DNA from: Luteibacter aegosomaticola
GTDB taxonomy: Bacteria > Pseudomonadota > Gammaproteobacteria > Xanthomonadales > Rhodanobacteraceae
Assembly: GCF_023078475.1 (NCBI RefSeq)
Contig: NZ_CP095741.1
Span: 1-64,000 of the forward strand
DNA length: 64,000 bases
Direction of reading: 5' to 3'
Shown here: in pieces, positions 12,105 through 24,277 of the stretch
How positions within the stretch are numbered: the stretch's first letter is position 1
Layout of the letters: each line of letters opens with the position of its first letter
Program-made: the position numbers and the translations under genes
Notes under the pieces: model-generated
Databases searched by the model: none
What the model was told of the DNA's origin: nothing
The model's input: the letters and a program-made list of their open reading frames with translations, nothing else

Positions 12105-15100
12105 GTGATCGCAGGCTGGCTCTTGCTGCTGGTGGCCTTGCTGTACGTCGGCCTGCTTTTCGGCATCGCGTACCTGGGCGACCGCCGCCCCCTCTACCCT
12201 CGCCAGCCGCGCCTGCGGCCCCTGGTGTATAGCCTCGCGCTCGCCGTCTACTGCTCGTCCTGGACGTTCTATGGTGCGGTCGGCACGGCCGCCCGTTCCG
12301 GCCTTGCCTATCTGCCGATCTATCTCGGCCCTCTGCTTCTCTTCGTACTCGGTTTTGGCCTCATCGAGCGCCTGGTGCTCGTCGCTCGCGAGCGGAACAT
12401 CACCTCCATCGCTGACTTTATCGCCGCACGCTTCGGCAAGTCGCACGGCCTCGCCGCGCTCGTCGCCATCATCGCTGTCTTCGCGATCATTCCGTACATC
12501 GCACTGCAGTTCAAAGCCGTCGCGATGTCGTTCAGCGTGCTCGGCGATGGTTCGAGCTGGTGGTTCGGCGACACCGCGCTCTGGTGCGCCGCCCTCCTCG
12601 CCGTCTTTGCGATCCTCTTCGGCACACGCAACATCGACGCCACGGAACACCATCACGGCATGATGCTCGCCGTGGCCGCCGAATCGCTGGTGAAGCTCCT
12701 CGCCTTTGTCGGTATCGCCGTGTATGCGTGGCTGCACGGACCAGGCATCGTCGAAACCATTCGCGCACCGGTCAGCCAGATCGAACAAGGCAGCATGCCG
12801 CCCGGCTTCGTCGCGCAGACCCTTCTCGCTTTCTGTGCGATGTTTTGCCTCCCCCGTCAGTTCCAGATCGGCGTGGTCGAATGCGAAGACCCACGTGATC
12901 TGCGCAAGGCGCGCTGGCTCTTCCCGATCTACATGGTGATTATCTCGGTCGGCGTCTTACCGATCGTCAGTGCAGGCCTCGGTCTGCCGTCGGTGACCAC
13001 GCGCCATGTAGACGCCTGGGTGCTTAACCTTCCAATTGCCCTCGGCAACCAGAGCATGGCTCTGATTGCTTTCATCGGCGGCTTCTCAGCGGCGACGGGC
13101 ATGGTGATCGTTGCTGCCGTCGCACTCGCCACGATGATCAGTAACGACCTGGTCATGCCCGCATTGCTGCGGATACGCAGCCTCGGCCTCGAACAGCGTG
13201 GCGACGTCTCGCATCTCGTTCTCGCGATTCGCCGCATCGCCATCGTTGGCCTCGCGGCCATGGCGTACTTCTACTACCGCATCATTGCAGATGCGGAAAA
13301 CCTGGCAGCCACCGGCCTGCTCTCGTTCGCCGCGGTCGCTCAATTCGCACCGGCCATCGTGTCCGCCCTGTACTGGCGCGGTGCGAGTCGTGTCGGCGTG
13401 TACGTCGGCCTCATCGCTGGCTTCACGACCTGGGCTTACACCCTGCTACTGCCAGCCATGACGCGCGCCGGCTGGCTGCCTGGCGCATGGCTCGAGAACG
13501 GCCCGCTCGGCATCGCCTGGCTGAAACCCAACGAGCTGTTCCATCTCAGCGGCTGGGATCCGGTGACGCACGGGACGTTCTGGTCGTTGCTCATCAACGT
13601 CTCGTGCCTCATCTTCATCTCCTTGCGTTTCCGGCCGAGCGTCGCCGAGCGACTGCACGCAGCATTGTTTGTTGACCCCTTCGTTCGCAGCGTCACGGGT
13701 GCAGGCGACTGGCGTGGCCGCGTTACCGTGCGTGATCTCGGAACAATCGCGGGCCGCATTGTCGGCGACCGCGTCACCCAGCGCGCGTTTCACGAGTACG
13801 GCCAGCGGCACGGTGTGACGCTCTCCCCCACCGACTCCGCCGACCGCCCCCTGATCCAGTTCACCGAGCGCCTCCTGGCGAGCGCTGTCGGCGCGGCCAG
13901 CGCGCGTCGCATCCTGATGGGCGCGCTCAGCGGCACCGGTCTGGATATCGCCGAAGCCATGGCGCTGATGGATGAAGCCTCCCAGGAGCTTCGCTTCAAC
14001 CGCGAGCTGCTCTCGACCACGCTGGAGAACGTGTCGCAGGGTATCAGCGTGGTGGACGGCGACATGCGTCTCGTCGCCTGGAATCGTCGCTACCTCGAAC
14101 TCTTCGATTACCCCGAGGGCATGGTGTACGTCGGCCTGCCCGTCGCCGACCTGATTCGCTGGAATGCGGAACATGGCGAATGCGGTCCAGGTGAAGTCGA
14201 CGAACACGTAGGCAAGCGCATCCGGTACATGCGCGCGGGCTCGCCGCACCTCTTCCAGCGCGTGCGTCCCGATGGCACGGTGATCGAAATGCGTGGCCGT
14301 GCGCTACCCGGTGGTGGTTTCGTCACGACGTTCACCGATGTGACCGCATACAAACATGCCGAGCTTGCGCTGATCGAAGCCAACGAGACCCTCGAGCAGC
14401 GCGTCTCGGATCGCACGGTGGAACTCTCTCAGGCACTTGATGCCACGGCCATTGCCCGCCGCGAAGCGGAAGCCGCCAACGCATCGAAGACACGCTTTCT
14501 TGCCGCAGCAAGCCATGACTTGCTGCAGCCGTTGAACGCGGCGCGGCTGTTTACGTCGGCACTGCGCCAACACCCCGGCCTGGATGGCGAAGCGACGCAA
14601 CTCGCCGAGCGTATCGATGCCTCGTTCCGCGCCGCGGAAGATCTTCTCGATGCGCTGCTCGATGTGTCGCGACTCGATGCGGGTAGCTATCGGCCGGAAG
14701 TCGCGCCGTTCGCACTCGCCGATCTGTTCGATTCGCTGAAGCAACAATTCGCGGTCGTGGCCGAGCAGCGTGGCCTCACCCTCCATGTCATACCGACCAC
14801 GGTCGCTGTTCGTTCCGACGCGCAACTACTCCGCCGCATCGTAGCGAACTTCCTCTCCAACGCATTGCGCTACACGCGAGAAGGCGGCGCCGTGCTCGGC
14901 GTGCGTCGTGATGGAAAGGATGTACGGATCGAAGTCTGGGACAGCGGACCGGGCATCGCGACCGAACAACAGGCGCGCATCTTCGGTGAGTTCCAGCGTA
15001 TCGACCGGCCATCGCCGTGGGGCGAAAAAGGCCTGGGGCTCGGCCTCTCCATCTGCGATCGTCTCTCCGGCATTCTCGGCCATCGCCTCGGCCTGCGTTC

Positions 15101-15584
15101 GCGAGTCAGCCATGGCAGTTGCTTCAGTATCACCGTGCCGCGCGCCGAAGCCACCGCCCGTAAACGCGTTGCCGCGGTGGCCCGCCCTGGTGGCGAACAA
15201 CTCCCGCTCACCGTCCTCTGCCTGGATAACGACGAGACGATCCTCGATGGCATGAAGGCGTTGCTTGGCCGCTGGGGCGTGGATTGCCGTGTCGCGATCG
15301 ATGTGGACGCCGCGCTAACGATACTTCGCGAAACGCACGTCGACCTGATCCTCGCCGACTACCACCTCAGTGAAACGATGGATGGCCTCGGTGCGCTTCA
15401 GATCATCGCCGACCAGATCACCCCCATGCCGCCCGCCGCGATGGTCACGGCGGATGGCAGTACGGAGCTCAAGCAACGTGCGCGCGAGTTGGGCTATCCC
15501 CTGCTGCACAAACCGGTGAAGCCAGCGGCGTTGCGCGCGATGCTGGTCGCGCTCGCGAAGCGCAGCGGCACGCACGCCGCCTGA
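12105..15584 (+). CDS. SLC5-domain hybrid histidine kinase, CrbS/CbrA-like
   Basis: Membrane sensor kinase of 1159 residues with a GTG start. Residues 1 to about 500 are a sodium:solute symporter (SLC5) type bundle of 12-13 membrane helices. The next about 120 residues match the STAC linker position. A PAS domain (about 640-760) and coiled coil follow, then HisKA with the phospho-accepting His804 in AAASHDLLQPLN. The HATPase has LSNALRYT and GLGLGLS, and a C-terminal receiver has Asp1085 in LILADYHL. CrbS and CbrA share this architecture. Adjacent to a LuxR-type regulator and acs, it is best read as a CrbS-type acetate-switch sensor. The ligand is inferred. Confidence 0.87.
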   Translation: MIAGWLLLLVALLYVGLLFGIAYLGDRRPLYPRQPRLRPLVYSLALAVYCSSWTFYGAVGTAARSGLAYLPIYLGPLLLFVLGFGLIERLVLVARERNITSIADFIAARFGKSHGLAALVAIIAVFAIIPYIALQFKAVAMSFSVLGDGSSWWFGDTALWCAALLAVFAILFGTRNIDATEHHHGMMLAVAAESLVKLLAFVGIAVYAWLHGPGIVETIRAPVSQIEQGSMPPGFVAQTLLAFCAMFCLPRQFQIGVVECEDPRDLRKARWLFPIYMVIISVGVLPIVSAGLGLPSVTTRHVDAWVLNLPIALGNQSMALIAFIGGFSAATGMVIVAAVALATMISNDLVMPALLRIRSLGLEQRGDVSHLVLAIRRIAIVGLAAMAYFYYRIIADAENLAATGLLSFAAVAQFAPAIVSALYWRGASRVGVYVGLIAGFTTWAYTLLLPAMTRAGWLPGAWLENGPLGIAWLKPNELFHLSGWDPVTHGTFWSLLINVSCLIFISLRFRPSVAERLHAALFVDPFVRSVTGAGDWRGRVTVRDLGTIAGRIVGDRVTQRAFHEYGQRHGVTLSPTDSADRPLIQFTERLLASAVGAASARRILMGALSGTGLDIAEAMALMDEASQELRFNRELLSTTLENVSQGISVVDGDMRLVAWNRRYLELFDYPEGMVYVGLPVADLIRWNAEHGECGPGEVDEHVGKRIRYMRAGSPHLFQRVRPDGTVIEMRGRALPGGGFVTTFTDVTAYKHAELALIEANETLEQRVSDRTVELSQALDATAIARREAEAANASKTRFLAAASHDLLQPLNAARLFTSALRQHPGLDGEATQLAERIDASFRAAEDLLDALLDVSRLDAGSYRPEVAPFALADLFDSLKQQFAVVAEQRGLTLHVIPTTVAVRSDAQLLRRIVANFLSNALRYTREGGAVLGVRRDGKDVRIEVWDSGPGIATEQQARIFGEFQRIDRPSPWGEKGLGLGLSICDRLSGILGHRLGLRSRVSHGSCFSITVPRAEATARKRVAAVARPGGEQLPLTVLCLDNDETILDGMKALLGRWGVDCRVAIDVDAALTILRETHVDLILADYHLSETMDGLGALQIIADQITPMPPAAMVTADGSTELKQRARELGYPLLHKPVKPAALRAMLVALAKRSGTHAA

Positions 15585-15590
15585 ATCGCT

Positions 15591-15622
15591 CTTGTAGGAG
15601 CGCGCTCGCGCGCTTCTACAAG
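15591..15622. terminator. REP-like palindrome, copy 2, between the converging kinase and regulator genes
   Basis: CTTGTAG-G-AGCGCGC, loop TC, GCGCGCTTCTACAAG: a near-perfect 15-bp stem. The last codons of the minus-strand regulator (TTG TAG) lie inside it, so the element supplies that gene's stop codon. It has the core of the other two REP-like copies. It probably shields both convergent transcripts, though there is no T run. Confidence 0.6.
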
Positions 15623-16271
15623 GGACCGGGGATCGATTCTTTCTCTACGTCCAGATGCGATGCAGCCAGCGCCACCTGCGTGCGGTTGGATACACCAAGC
15701 TTGCGCATGATCGCCGTCATGTGCGCTTTCACCGTGGCTTCCGATACGCCGAGGTCGTAGGCAATCTGCTTGTTGAGCAGCCCTTCGGCGATCATGTTCA
15801 ACACACGAAACTGCTGCGGCGTGAGCGACGCCACACGGGCTGCCACATCGGCCTCGTCCGCCTTGAGCTCAACGGTGCCACCCATGAGCTGGTGCGGTAG
15901 CCACACATCACCATCGAGCACGGTACGCACCGCTTCCACGATGTCATCAACCGCCGCCGACTTCGGAATGTAGGCCGATGCACCGTGGGCCAGCGCACGC
16001 CTGGCGACCTGCGCTTCTTCGTGGCCCGACACGACGATCGTCGGCAAACCCGGATACTGCCCACGAATATGGGCGAGCGCGGAATAACCGCGCGCGCCCG
16101 GCATATGCAGGTCCATCAAAAGAAGGTCGGCTTCGGGCAACGTTTCGATGAGCGCGAACAGTGCAGGCACGCTATCTGCCGTATGCACGGTGGCATCCGG
16201 CAGGGCCGCCAGGACCGCGCGCTGCAAGGCGTCGCGGAACAGCGGATGGTCATCGGCGATCAGTACGTCAC

Positions 16272-16275
<4 letters not shown>
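15616..16275 (-). CDS. LuxR/NarL-type response regulator, CrbR-like
   Basis: DNA-binding response regulator of 219 residues. The receiver begins [12 protein letters not shown] and carries the phospho-acceptor Asp55 in [10 protein letters not shown]. The C-terminal LuxR helix-turn-helix has [22 protein letters not shown] and [10 protein letters not shown] chose the GTG at 16275, which overlaps the acs stop codon (GTGA); the longer reading frame upstream is inside acs. Cognate partner of the SLC5-domain kinase next door, and co-transcribed with acs. CrbR/ErdR-type regulators activate acs in Vibrio and Pseudomonas, which fits this position. Confidence 0.88.
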
Positions 16276-18212
<1,937 letters not shown>

Positions 18213-18384
18213 GCTGGCTCCTGCGTAACAAAGGTTCGTGGGGCGTAGGCCCCGAGTGTAACGTCGCGGCGCAACATCCGGATGCGCCGGTCTTACGACT
18301 TTGGTCGAGGTTCGACCTTTGGCGAATGGATGCCCGGGCCGGGCTGTCACATTCTCGGCCTGCCAAGGGTTGGGGAGACCACTG
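18213..18384. promoter_or_regulatory. Divergent control region between acs and the porin gene
   Basis: This 172-bp gap separates divergent acs and porin genes. It contains the palindrome GGTCGA-GGT-TCGACC at 18303-18317, a candidate operator for the LuxR-type regulator. I saw no clear sigma-70 promoter. GGGGAGA at 18373-18379 is the ribosome binding site for the porin start at 18385. Confidence 0.4.
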
Positions 18385-19863
18385 ATGAAGACCACGCATT
18401 CCGGTGGCCGCAAGGCCATCGCCTTCAGCGTTGCTTGCGCGCTTATGGTGCCGATGGCGGCCATGCCGGACATGGCCCACGCTCAGTCGACGAAAGCAAA
18501 GAAGACCAGTAGCCGCGAAGCCGCGCTGGAACAGCGCGTCAACCAGCTCGAACAGCAGCTGGCCGAGCTGAAGGCGATGATCCAGGAACAGAAGACCGCG
18601 ACCACGGAGGCCACGACCACGGCCCAGGCCGCGCAGACGCAATCGCAGGCCACCGAAGAAAAGGTGACCAAGGTCGAGAAGACCGTCGCTGCGGTACCGG
18701 CCAAGCCCGCCTTCAGCACGGGCACCGCGCCCGGCGTCTCGCTGGCCCTGCATGGCTTTATCAATGTCAGTGGCTTCAAGCAGGATGGCAACTACCAGTA
18801 CGGCAACGGCCAGAACGCGGAATACCCGCTGCCAGGCGCCGCCGGCAAGGCCAACTCGATCACCGGCGTGGACGTGCGCAACACACGCTTCTGGCTCGAC
18901 TTCACCGGTGCGAAGTTCAATGAGAACTGGACCGGCTCCGGTCGTATCGAAATGGACTTCTTTGGTGGCTTTAACGGCACCGGTGCTTACGCGGCGTCAC
19001 AGCCGGAACAGCGCCTGCGCCAGGCCTACATGGATATCAGCAACGTCGATTCGGGCACCACGTTCCGCATCGGCCAGATGTGGCAGCTGCTGTTCCCGCT
19101 CGATTACATCCCGCAATCCCTCTCGCATATCGCCTTCCCGTTGGGCTACGGCAGTGGCGTGATCGGCTGGCGTTATCCCGGCGTGGTGTGGATGCAGGAT
19201 CTGAACCACGGCTCGGAAGGCGTGAAGTGGCGGTTCGACCTGGGTGCCTACGAAGGCGGCTGGAACGGCCCGGGCTCCACGAACAACTTCCTCACCGCCG
19301 GCAACACGGGCTTCAAGCCGCAGATCCAGGCGCGCATTACCGCCAAGGGCAAGGACTGGCAGGTCTTCCTGGGTGGCCATTACAGCCGTCTGGACCTGCA
19401 CGGCGTGGATGGCAATACGGTCACCCCGATCAAGGGCAACATCAAGAGCACCGCCGTCGAACTGGGTGGTATGTGGATGCCCGGCAACTTCATCCTGAAG
19501 GGCGCCGTCTACACCGGTAATGCCATCGGCCAGATGTTCGGCGATTTGTCACAGTTTGGGGATATCAAGGACAAGGGCGGCTGGCTGCAGGCGGGCTACA
19601 AGTTCGACAAGCACTGGACCCTTTACGCGTTCGCTTCCGTGAGCAAGCCCGACGAAGGCGACGTGCTGCGCTGGCGCGCTGCGAACACGGCCGGCCTGCT
19701 GAAGAACCAGCAGCAAGCGATCAGCCTGCAGTACACCACCGGCCCGTTCGACTTCAGCGGTGAACTGATCCACGCGAAGCTCAATTCGACGACCACCAAC
19801 GGACTCGGCCGCCAGACGGATACCGGCAACGAGTACACCCTCAACGCGATGTACCGGTTCTAA
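18385..19863 (+). CDS. Outer-membrane porin with N-terminal coiled coil
   Basis: The 492-residue product starts at the ATG at 18385, giving a signal peptide that ends MAHA-QS near residue 33. A coiled coil follows ([20 protein letters not shown], about residues 42-75), then a Thr/Ala linker and a C-terminal beta-barrel of about 370 residues ending in the outer-membrane signature YTLNAMYRF with terminal Phe. Such coiled-coil porins sit in the outer membrane as trimers. It is followed 12 bp later by an MFS permease and diverges from acs, so uptake of acetate or a related acid is a reasonable guess. The substrate is not shown by the sequence. Confidence 0.75.
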   Translation: MKTTHSGGRKAIAFSVACALMVPMAAMPDMAHAQSTKAKKTSSREAALEQRVNQLEQQLAELKAMIQEQKTATTEATTTAQAAQTQSQATEEKVTKVEKTVAAVPAKPAFSTGTAPGVSLALHGFINVSGFKQDGNYQYGNGQNAEYPLPGAAGKANSITGVDVRNTRFWLDFTGAKFNENWTGSGRIEMDFFGGFNGTGAYAASQPEQRLRQAYMDISNVDSGTTFRIGQMWQLLFPLDYIPQSLSHIAFPLGYGSGVIGWRYPGVVWMQDLNHGSEGVKWRFDLGAYEGGWNGPGSTNNFLTAGNTGFKPQIQARITAKGKDWQVFLGGHYSRLDLHGVDGNTVTPIKGNIKSTAVELGGMWMPGNFILKGAVYTGNAIGQMFGDLSQFGDIKDKGGWLQAGYKFDKHWTLYAFASVSKPDEGDVLRWRAANTAGLLKNQQQAISLQYTTGPFDFSGELIHAKLNSTTTNGLGRQTDTGNEYTLNAMYRF

Positions 19864-19875
19864 CGGAGAGCATGC

Positions 19876-21540
19876 ATGGCCACCACCGCATCCGGCATGC
19901 GTGCCGACGGCACCATCGCCACCAGCCACAAACGCGTGATCTTCGCGTCCAGCCTGGGCACGGTATTCGAATGGTATGACTTCTATCTGTATGGCTCGCT
20001 CGCGGCGACCATCGGCAAGCAGTTCTTCACCGGCCTCAACGACACCAGCCAGTTCATCTTCGCGCTGCTGGCGTTCGCCGCGGGCTTTGCCGTCCGTCCA
20101 TTCGGTGCCATTGTGTTCGGCCGCATCGGTGATCTGATCGGGCGCAAGTACACGTTCCTGGTCACGATCATCATCATGGGTACGTCCACGTTCCTTGTGG
20201 GTGTGCTACCCGGTTACACGACGATAGGCGTCGCGGCACCGGTCTTGTTGATCCTGCTACGCCTGTTACAGGGCCTGGCACTGGGCGGTGAATACGGCGG
20301 CGCGGCGACCTATGTGGCTGAGCACGCACCCGACGGCAAGCGTGGCCTGTACACCAGCTTCATCCAGATTACCGCGACGTTCGGTTTGTTCCTCTCGCTG
20401 CTGGTCATCCTGGGCACCCGTCTGGGCCTGGGCGCAGATACCTTCGATGCCTGGGGTTGGCGCGTACCGTTCCTGATCTCCGCGATCCTGGTCGGTGTGT
20501 CGGTGTACATCCGCATGCAGCTGCATGAGTCGCCGGTGTTCCAGCAGATGAAGGCCGAGGGCAAGCAGTCCAAGGCACCGCTGACCGAAGCCTTCGGCCA
20601 GTGGAAGAACCTGAAGCTGGTGATCCTGGCCCTGCTTGGCGCTACCGCCGGCCAGGCCGTCGTCTGGTACACGGGCCAGTTCTATTCGCTCTACTTCCTG
20701 ACCCAGAGCCTGAAGATCGATGCCACCACCGCGAATCTACTGATCGCTGGCGCGCTGTTCATTGGCACCCCGTTCTTCGTGTTCTTCGGCTGGCTCTCGG
20801 ACCGCATCGGCCGCAAGACCGTCGTGCTTACCGGTTGCCTGCTCGCCGCGCTCACCATGTTCCCGATCTTCAAGGGGCTCACCCACTTCGGTAACCCGGC
20901 GATCGAAGCCGCTGCAGCGAATGCACCGGTCGTGGTCACGGCCGATCCGAACGCCTGCAGCTTCCAGTTCGATCCGGTGGGCAAGCACACCTTCACCAGC
21001 TCGTGCGACGTGGCGAAGAGCGTGCTGGCGAAGAAGGGCATCCCGTACAGCAACGCCGCCGCCGAGGCCGGCACGCTGGCCACCGTGAAGATCGGCGACC
21101 AGGTGATCGAGTCCTTCGAAGGCGCGGGCATGGACAAGGCTGCGTTTACCGCGCAGAGCAAGGAGTTCACGGCGAAGGTGGATGGCCAGCTGAAGACCGC
21201 GGGCTACCCGGCCAAAGCAGACCCTGCGCAATCGAATTACGTGATGCTGGTGATCCTTCTGGCGATCCTGGTCATCTACGTCACGATGGTCTACGGCCCG
21301 ATCGCCGCGTGGTTGGTCGAGATGTTCCCGACCCGTATCCGCTATACGTCGATGAGCTTGCCGTACCACATTGGTAACGGCTGGTTTGGTGGTTTCGTGC
21401 CCACGATCGGCTTCATGCTGGTGGCCTGGAAAGGCGATATCTATTACGGGCTCTGGTATCCGGTGATCGTGGCGTTGATGACCGTGGTCGTCGGGTTGTT
21501 CTTTGTGCGGGAGACGAAGGACGCTCCGTTGGAGCATTGA
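19876..21540 (+). CDS. MFS transporter of the metabolite:H+ symporter type
   Basis: The 554-residue permease has 12 predicted membrane segments with the MFS loop motif twice (GRIGDLIGRKYTF and GWLSDRIGRKTVV) and the family GTVFEWYDFYLYG near the N-terminus. These features belong to the metabolite:H+ symporters that carry small organic acids such as alpha-ketoglutarate or shikimate. A hydrophilic insert of about 115 residues (about 338-454) with two cysteines interrupts the later helices and is absent from short family members. The neighbours (porin, acs, acetate-type two-component system) suggest a monocarboxylate substrate. Confidence 0.83.
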   Translation: MATTASGMRADGTIATSHKRVIFASSLGTVFEWYDFYLYGSLAATIGKQFFTGLNDTSQFIFALLAFAAGFAVRPFGAIVFGRIGDLIGRKYTFLVTIIIMGTSTFLVGVLPGYTTIGVAAPVLLILLRLLQGLALGGEYGGAATYVAEHAPDGKRGLYTSFIQITATFGLFLSLLVILGTRLGLGADTFDAWGWRVPFLISAILVGVSVYIRMQLHESPVFQQMKAEGKQSKAPLTEAFGQWKNLKLVILALLGATAGQAVVWYTGQFYSLYFLTQSLKIDATTANLLIAGALFIGTPFFVFFGWLSDRIGRKTVVLTGCLLAALTMFPIFKGLTHFGNPAIEAAAANAPVVVTADPNACSFQFDPVGKHTFTSSCDVAKSVLAKKGIPYSNAAAEAGTLATVKIGDQVIESFEGAGMDKAAFTAQSKEFTAKVDGQLKTAGYPAKADPAQSNYVMLVILLAILVIYVTMVYGPIAAWLVEMFPTRIRYTSMSLPYHIGNGWFGGFVPTIGFMLVAWKGDIYYGLWYPVIVALMTVVVGLFFVRETKDAPLEH

Positions 21541-21550
21541 GGTCGCGGCG

Positions 21551-21577
21551 GATCGCGCGCAAGCGCGCTCCTACAAG
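21551..21577. repeat. REP-like palindrome, copy 3
   Basis: GATCGCGCGCAAGCGCGCTC plus CTACAAG, the reverse complement of the copy 1 type, immediately before the terminator that follows the MFS gene. Confidence 0.65.
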
Positions 21578-21609
21578 GAAGGCCCGCCTTATGGCGGGCC
21601 TTCCTTTTT
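21575..21609 (+). terminator. Intrinsic terminator after the MFS gene
   Basis: AAGGAAGGCCCGCC, loop TTAT, GGCGGGCCTTCCTTTTT: a perfect 14-bp stem with a T run, directly abutting the REP-like element. It faces the converging autotransporter gene. Confidence 0.9.
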
Positions 21610-21642
21610 GTGTGCCAGATGATCGCGGATACGGTAGCTCGG

Positions 21643-24126
21643 TCAGAATGCCAGGCGAACGCCCGCTGTCGCGCCGAGGACCGAACGATGTGATCGCGCA
21701 TCGGTGTTGATGCCGCCGTAAACGTAGGCTTGCTTGCTAAGGCGTACCGTACCGTTCGCATCAAGCTGCGCGAATCCGCGGCCGACACCCGGCGCAGCAG
21801 TATCGAACGGTAGACCCGCCACCTTGTTGCGTACCGTCGGATTGAGCAACCCGGCTGTGTCGGCACCAAGCGCCATGCTGGCGCGCCAGGTGAACGTGCT
21901 GGCGAGCGGATCATCCGCGCGCGAGCCTAGCGTGACACCCGCAGCGACACGCGTGCCACTGGCAGCGAGCCTGCCCAGCGAGAGTGCCGCCACCGATCCG
22001 CCGCGCTCAGTGGCCGCGTCGCGCTCGACTTTCTGCCACGTTGCGCTCACGTAGGGCTCAATGCGGTGTCCGCCGTTCGTCTGCGTGGGCATGCGCAGCG
22101 TCGCGCTGGCAAGGGTATCCAGGCCGGAGCTCCGCGAGGTGAGCTGCGCCCGTCCGAACGGGTCAGCGCGTCGCGTGCTCCAACGGGTGGTACCACGGGC
22201 CGCCATCGCATCGAGGACGAAGCCACCGAGCACCTGCTGCGCGTACACGATGCCCGAGCTTCCACGGATGCGACCCGAACCGATGTGCGCGTTTGTGCTC
22301 GTGATGTTATGAGACGCGGCTACACCGAGTACCGTGCTGTGCCCGGCGTACAGATCGAAACCGACGATGCTGCGGTTCGTATGCGTGTCGTGACCGCTCG
22401 CCTGCTGATCAGACCCGGTGTGGCTGCCGTCGCGTCCGAGGTTCATCCATACACGATGCGCGGCCTCGCGAGAATCACCGTCGGTGGCCAGATGGTCTGC
22501 AACATCACGTCGCATGCCGAGGCCTGCGTCACGCGCCGCGGCGGCTTCGGCTGCATGCACTTCGCCCGTAAGCTGGTTCACCATCGTTCCGATCTGGCTT
22601 GCGCGGAGGGAGGACGCGATATACAGCACGTCGCTCTGCGTATCCGTAGCGGTGCCGGCATCCTGTTTCGAGATCAGGGTATCGATTGCACTCGCCACGG
22701 CGCGGAAGTTGCGCCGAGCCGCCTTTCCGAGCAGCGTTGCATAAGACACCGGGGCCACGCGGAGATCGATCGCGCGCCCGCCGTCGAGCCCATAGAACGC
22801 CAGGAAACGCGTGTTTGCCGCGAGGCCTTCCGTCGGCTGGGTGATCGACGTGAAGCGTCCTACCATGCCGCCTTCCGCCTCGACGATACGGTAGGTTGTA
22901 CCCAGCGTCGGCGTGTACGTGTTGGTGGCATCACCCGCCAGGCCGCGAAGCGTCGGGGCCAGCGTCCCGCCCGCGATGAACTGGTGCCCCGAACCTTCCA
23001 CGAACACACGTGAGTAATTGTTCGCACCGTTCGTTTTGCCGACACCGTCGATGTCGACCTGCAACGTGGCCGTGGAGCGCAACGTGACGTCGCCGACGAT
23101 GGTGAGTGTGCCCGGCGCATCTCCGCCGCCGAGCCGGCCGTCGACGTGGACCGGTGCAGTGATTACGCCAACGCCATGCAGTGCGGCGCCCCGATTCACC
23201 TGCACAAGCGTGCTCTCAAGGTGGCCATCCACGCTGAGATCACCCTGTGTGACACACGTGCCACTACCCAGGCGAGCTCGGCCGCTGAGGCGTAGCGAGC
23301 CTTCACCTGATTTGGCGAAGCACGCATCGCCACCGCCAGCGACCAGATCGCCGCCTAACTCAGCTGATCCACCGTCACCTACGCCTACCCCCGAATCCCC
23401 GCTGCTGAAGATGGGCTGGTCCGTGACGAGCGCAGCAGCGGTCTCGAGCATGCCGCCCTTCAGCACGACGGCACCGCTACCGAGCGACGAGCCTTCGTCG
23501 ATGTGGATCACTCCGCCTTCGATCAGCGTGCCGCCGGTGAAGGTATTGCGGCCACTGACGACGAGCGTGCCGCCGCCGAGTTTGACCAGACCGCCCTCGC
23601 CGGTCAGGTCGCCTTGCTCGTGGAGCGTCACGCCATCCAGTGTCGTGATGCTGGCGCCCTTCGCACCGAACGTGACCTGGCGATCGCTCGTCATGCTCTG
23701 CAGCACGGTGAGGTTGCCGCCGTCGAGGGTGATAGCACCGGTGCCGAGGGCGGCCGCGTGGTCGATCGCCACGGTCGCGCCGTCGCGCACCGTGGTGCCA
23801 CCGGCATACGTGTTGCGGCCGGTGAGAGTCTGCTCACCACCGAGCACGTATAGACCACCTGCGCCGCTGAGCGTCCCGCTGTAGGAACCGTTTGCCGCGG
23901 TGAGGTGCAGGTCATGAGCGCCGATGTCCAGGTCGAGCGGCCCGGAGATGCCGTCAGCGATATAGGGAATCGAGGGGTCGAGGGCGGTAGTGTCACCAGT
24001 GGCGTCACCGGGACCTCCGAATGGCAGGTGCTGCGCGGCCGCCGAGGGGGCGATGCCCATGGCCAGGGAGGCGCCAAGCGCCGCGCGTATCTTCCAGGTA
24101 ACGCAAGAGATCTTGTTCATCAGCAA
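21643..24126 (-). CDS. Autotransporter (type V secretion) with passenger repeats
   Basis: The 827-residue product has a signal peptide (ALGASLAMGIAPSAAAQ), then a passenger built of passenger-associated repeats such as GLYVLGGEQTLTGRNTYAGG, LVKLGGGTLVVSGRNTFTGG and the matching LRLSGRARLGSG. This implies a beta-helix. The last about 270 residues form an autotransporter barrel and end ATAGVRLAF with terminal Phe. No catalytic motif (such as GDSL or subtilase) was seen in the passenger, so an adhesive or structural role is likely. Two start codons (ATG CTG ATG) lie close together and the second may be the real one. Confidence 0.85.
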   Translation of the reverse strand: MLMNKISCVTWKIRAALGASLAMGIAPSAAAQHLPFGGPGDATGDTTALDPSIPYIADGISGPLDLDIGAHDLHLTAANGSYSGTLSGAGGLYVLGGEQTLTGRNTYAGGTTVRDGATVAIDHAAALGTGAITLDGGNLTVLQSMTSDRQVTFGAKGASITTLDGVTLHEQGDLTGEGGLVKLGGGTLVVSGRNTFTGGTLIEGGVIHIDEGSSLGSGAVVLKGGMLETAAALVTDQPIFSSGDSGVGVGDGGSAELGGDLVAGGGDACFAKSGEGSLRLSGRARLGSGTCVTQGDLSVDGHLESTLVQVNRGAALHGVGVITAPVHVDGRLGGGDAPGTLTIVGDVTLRSTATLQVDIDGVGKTNGANNYSRVFVEGSGHQFIAGGTLAPTLRGLAGDATNTYTPTLGTTYRIVEAEGGMVGRFTSITQPTEGLAANTRFLAFYGLDGGRAIDLRVAPVSYATLLGKAARRNFRAVASAIDTLISKQDAGTATDTQSDVLYIASSLRASQIGTMVNQLTGEVHAAEAAAARDAGLGMRRDVADHLATDGDSREAAHRVWMNLGRDGSHTGSDQQASGHDTHTNRSIVGFDLYAGHSTVLGVAASHNITSTNAHIGSGRIRGSSGIVYAQQVLGGFVLDAMAARGTTRWSTRRADPFGRAQLTSRSSGLDTLASATLRMPTQTNGGHRIEPYVSATWQKVERDAATERGGSVAALSLGRLAASGTRVAAGVTLGSRADDPLASTFTWRASMALGADTAGLLNPTVRNKVAGLPFDTAAPGVGRGFAQLDANGTVRLSKQAYVYGGINTDARSHRSVLGATAGVRLAF

Positions 24127-24277
24127 ATCCAGGACATAGTCGCCCGTGCCGGTGTTCTGGCAATAAGCAACAAAAAAGCCGAAATCTCACACCGAGGGGC
24201 AGCTGCCTTGGCCTATTGGGCCCTTTGGGCGAACACTGCCGACCGCACCACGAATCGCGTGCATTGAGATCGCGTTG

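Noticed and set aside
18321..18334. Possible sigma-54 (-24/-12) promoter before the porin gene
   Set aside because: The GG and GC dinucleotides are one base too close for the required spacing.
18213..18473. Longer start for acs (733 residues)
   Set aside because: The extra 87 residues cross the divergent promoter and porin signal region and do not resemble Acs; the ATG at 18212 has a good ribosome binding site.
22066..23884. Two long plus-strand frames opposite the autotransporter gene
   Set aside because: The minus-strand product has a signal peptide, repeats and a barrel; the plus frames show only Arg/Pro-rich composition.
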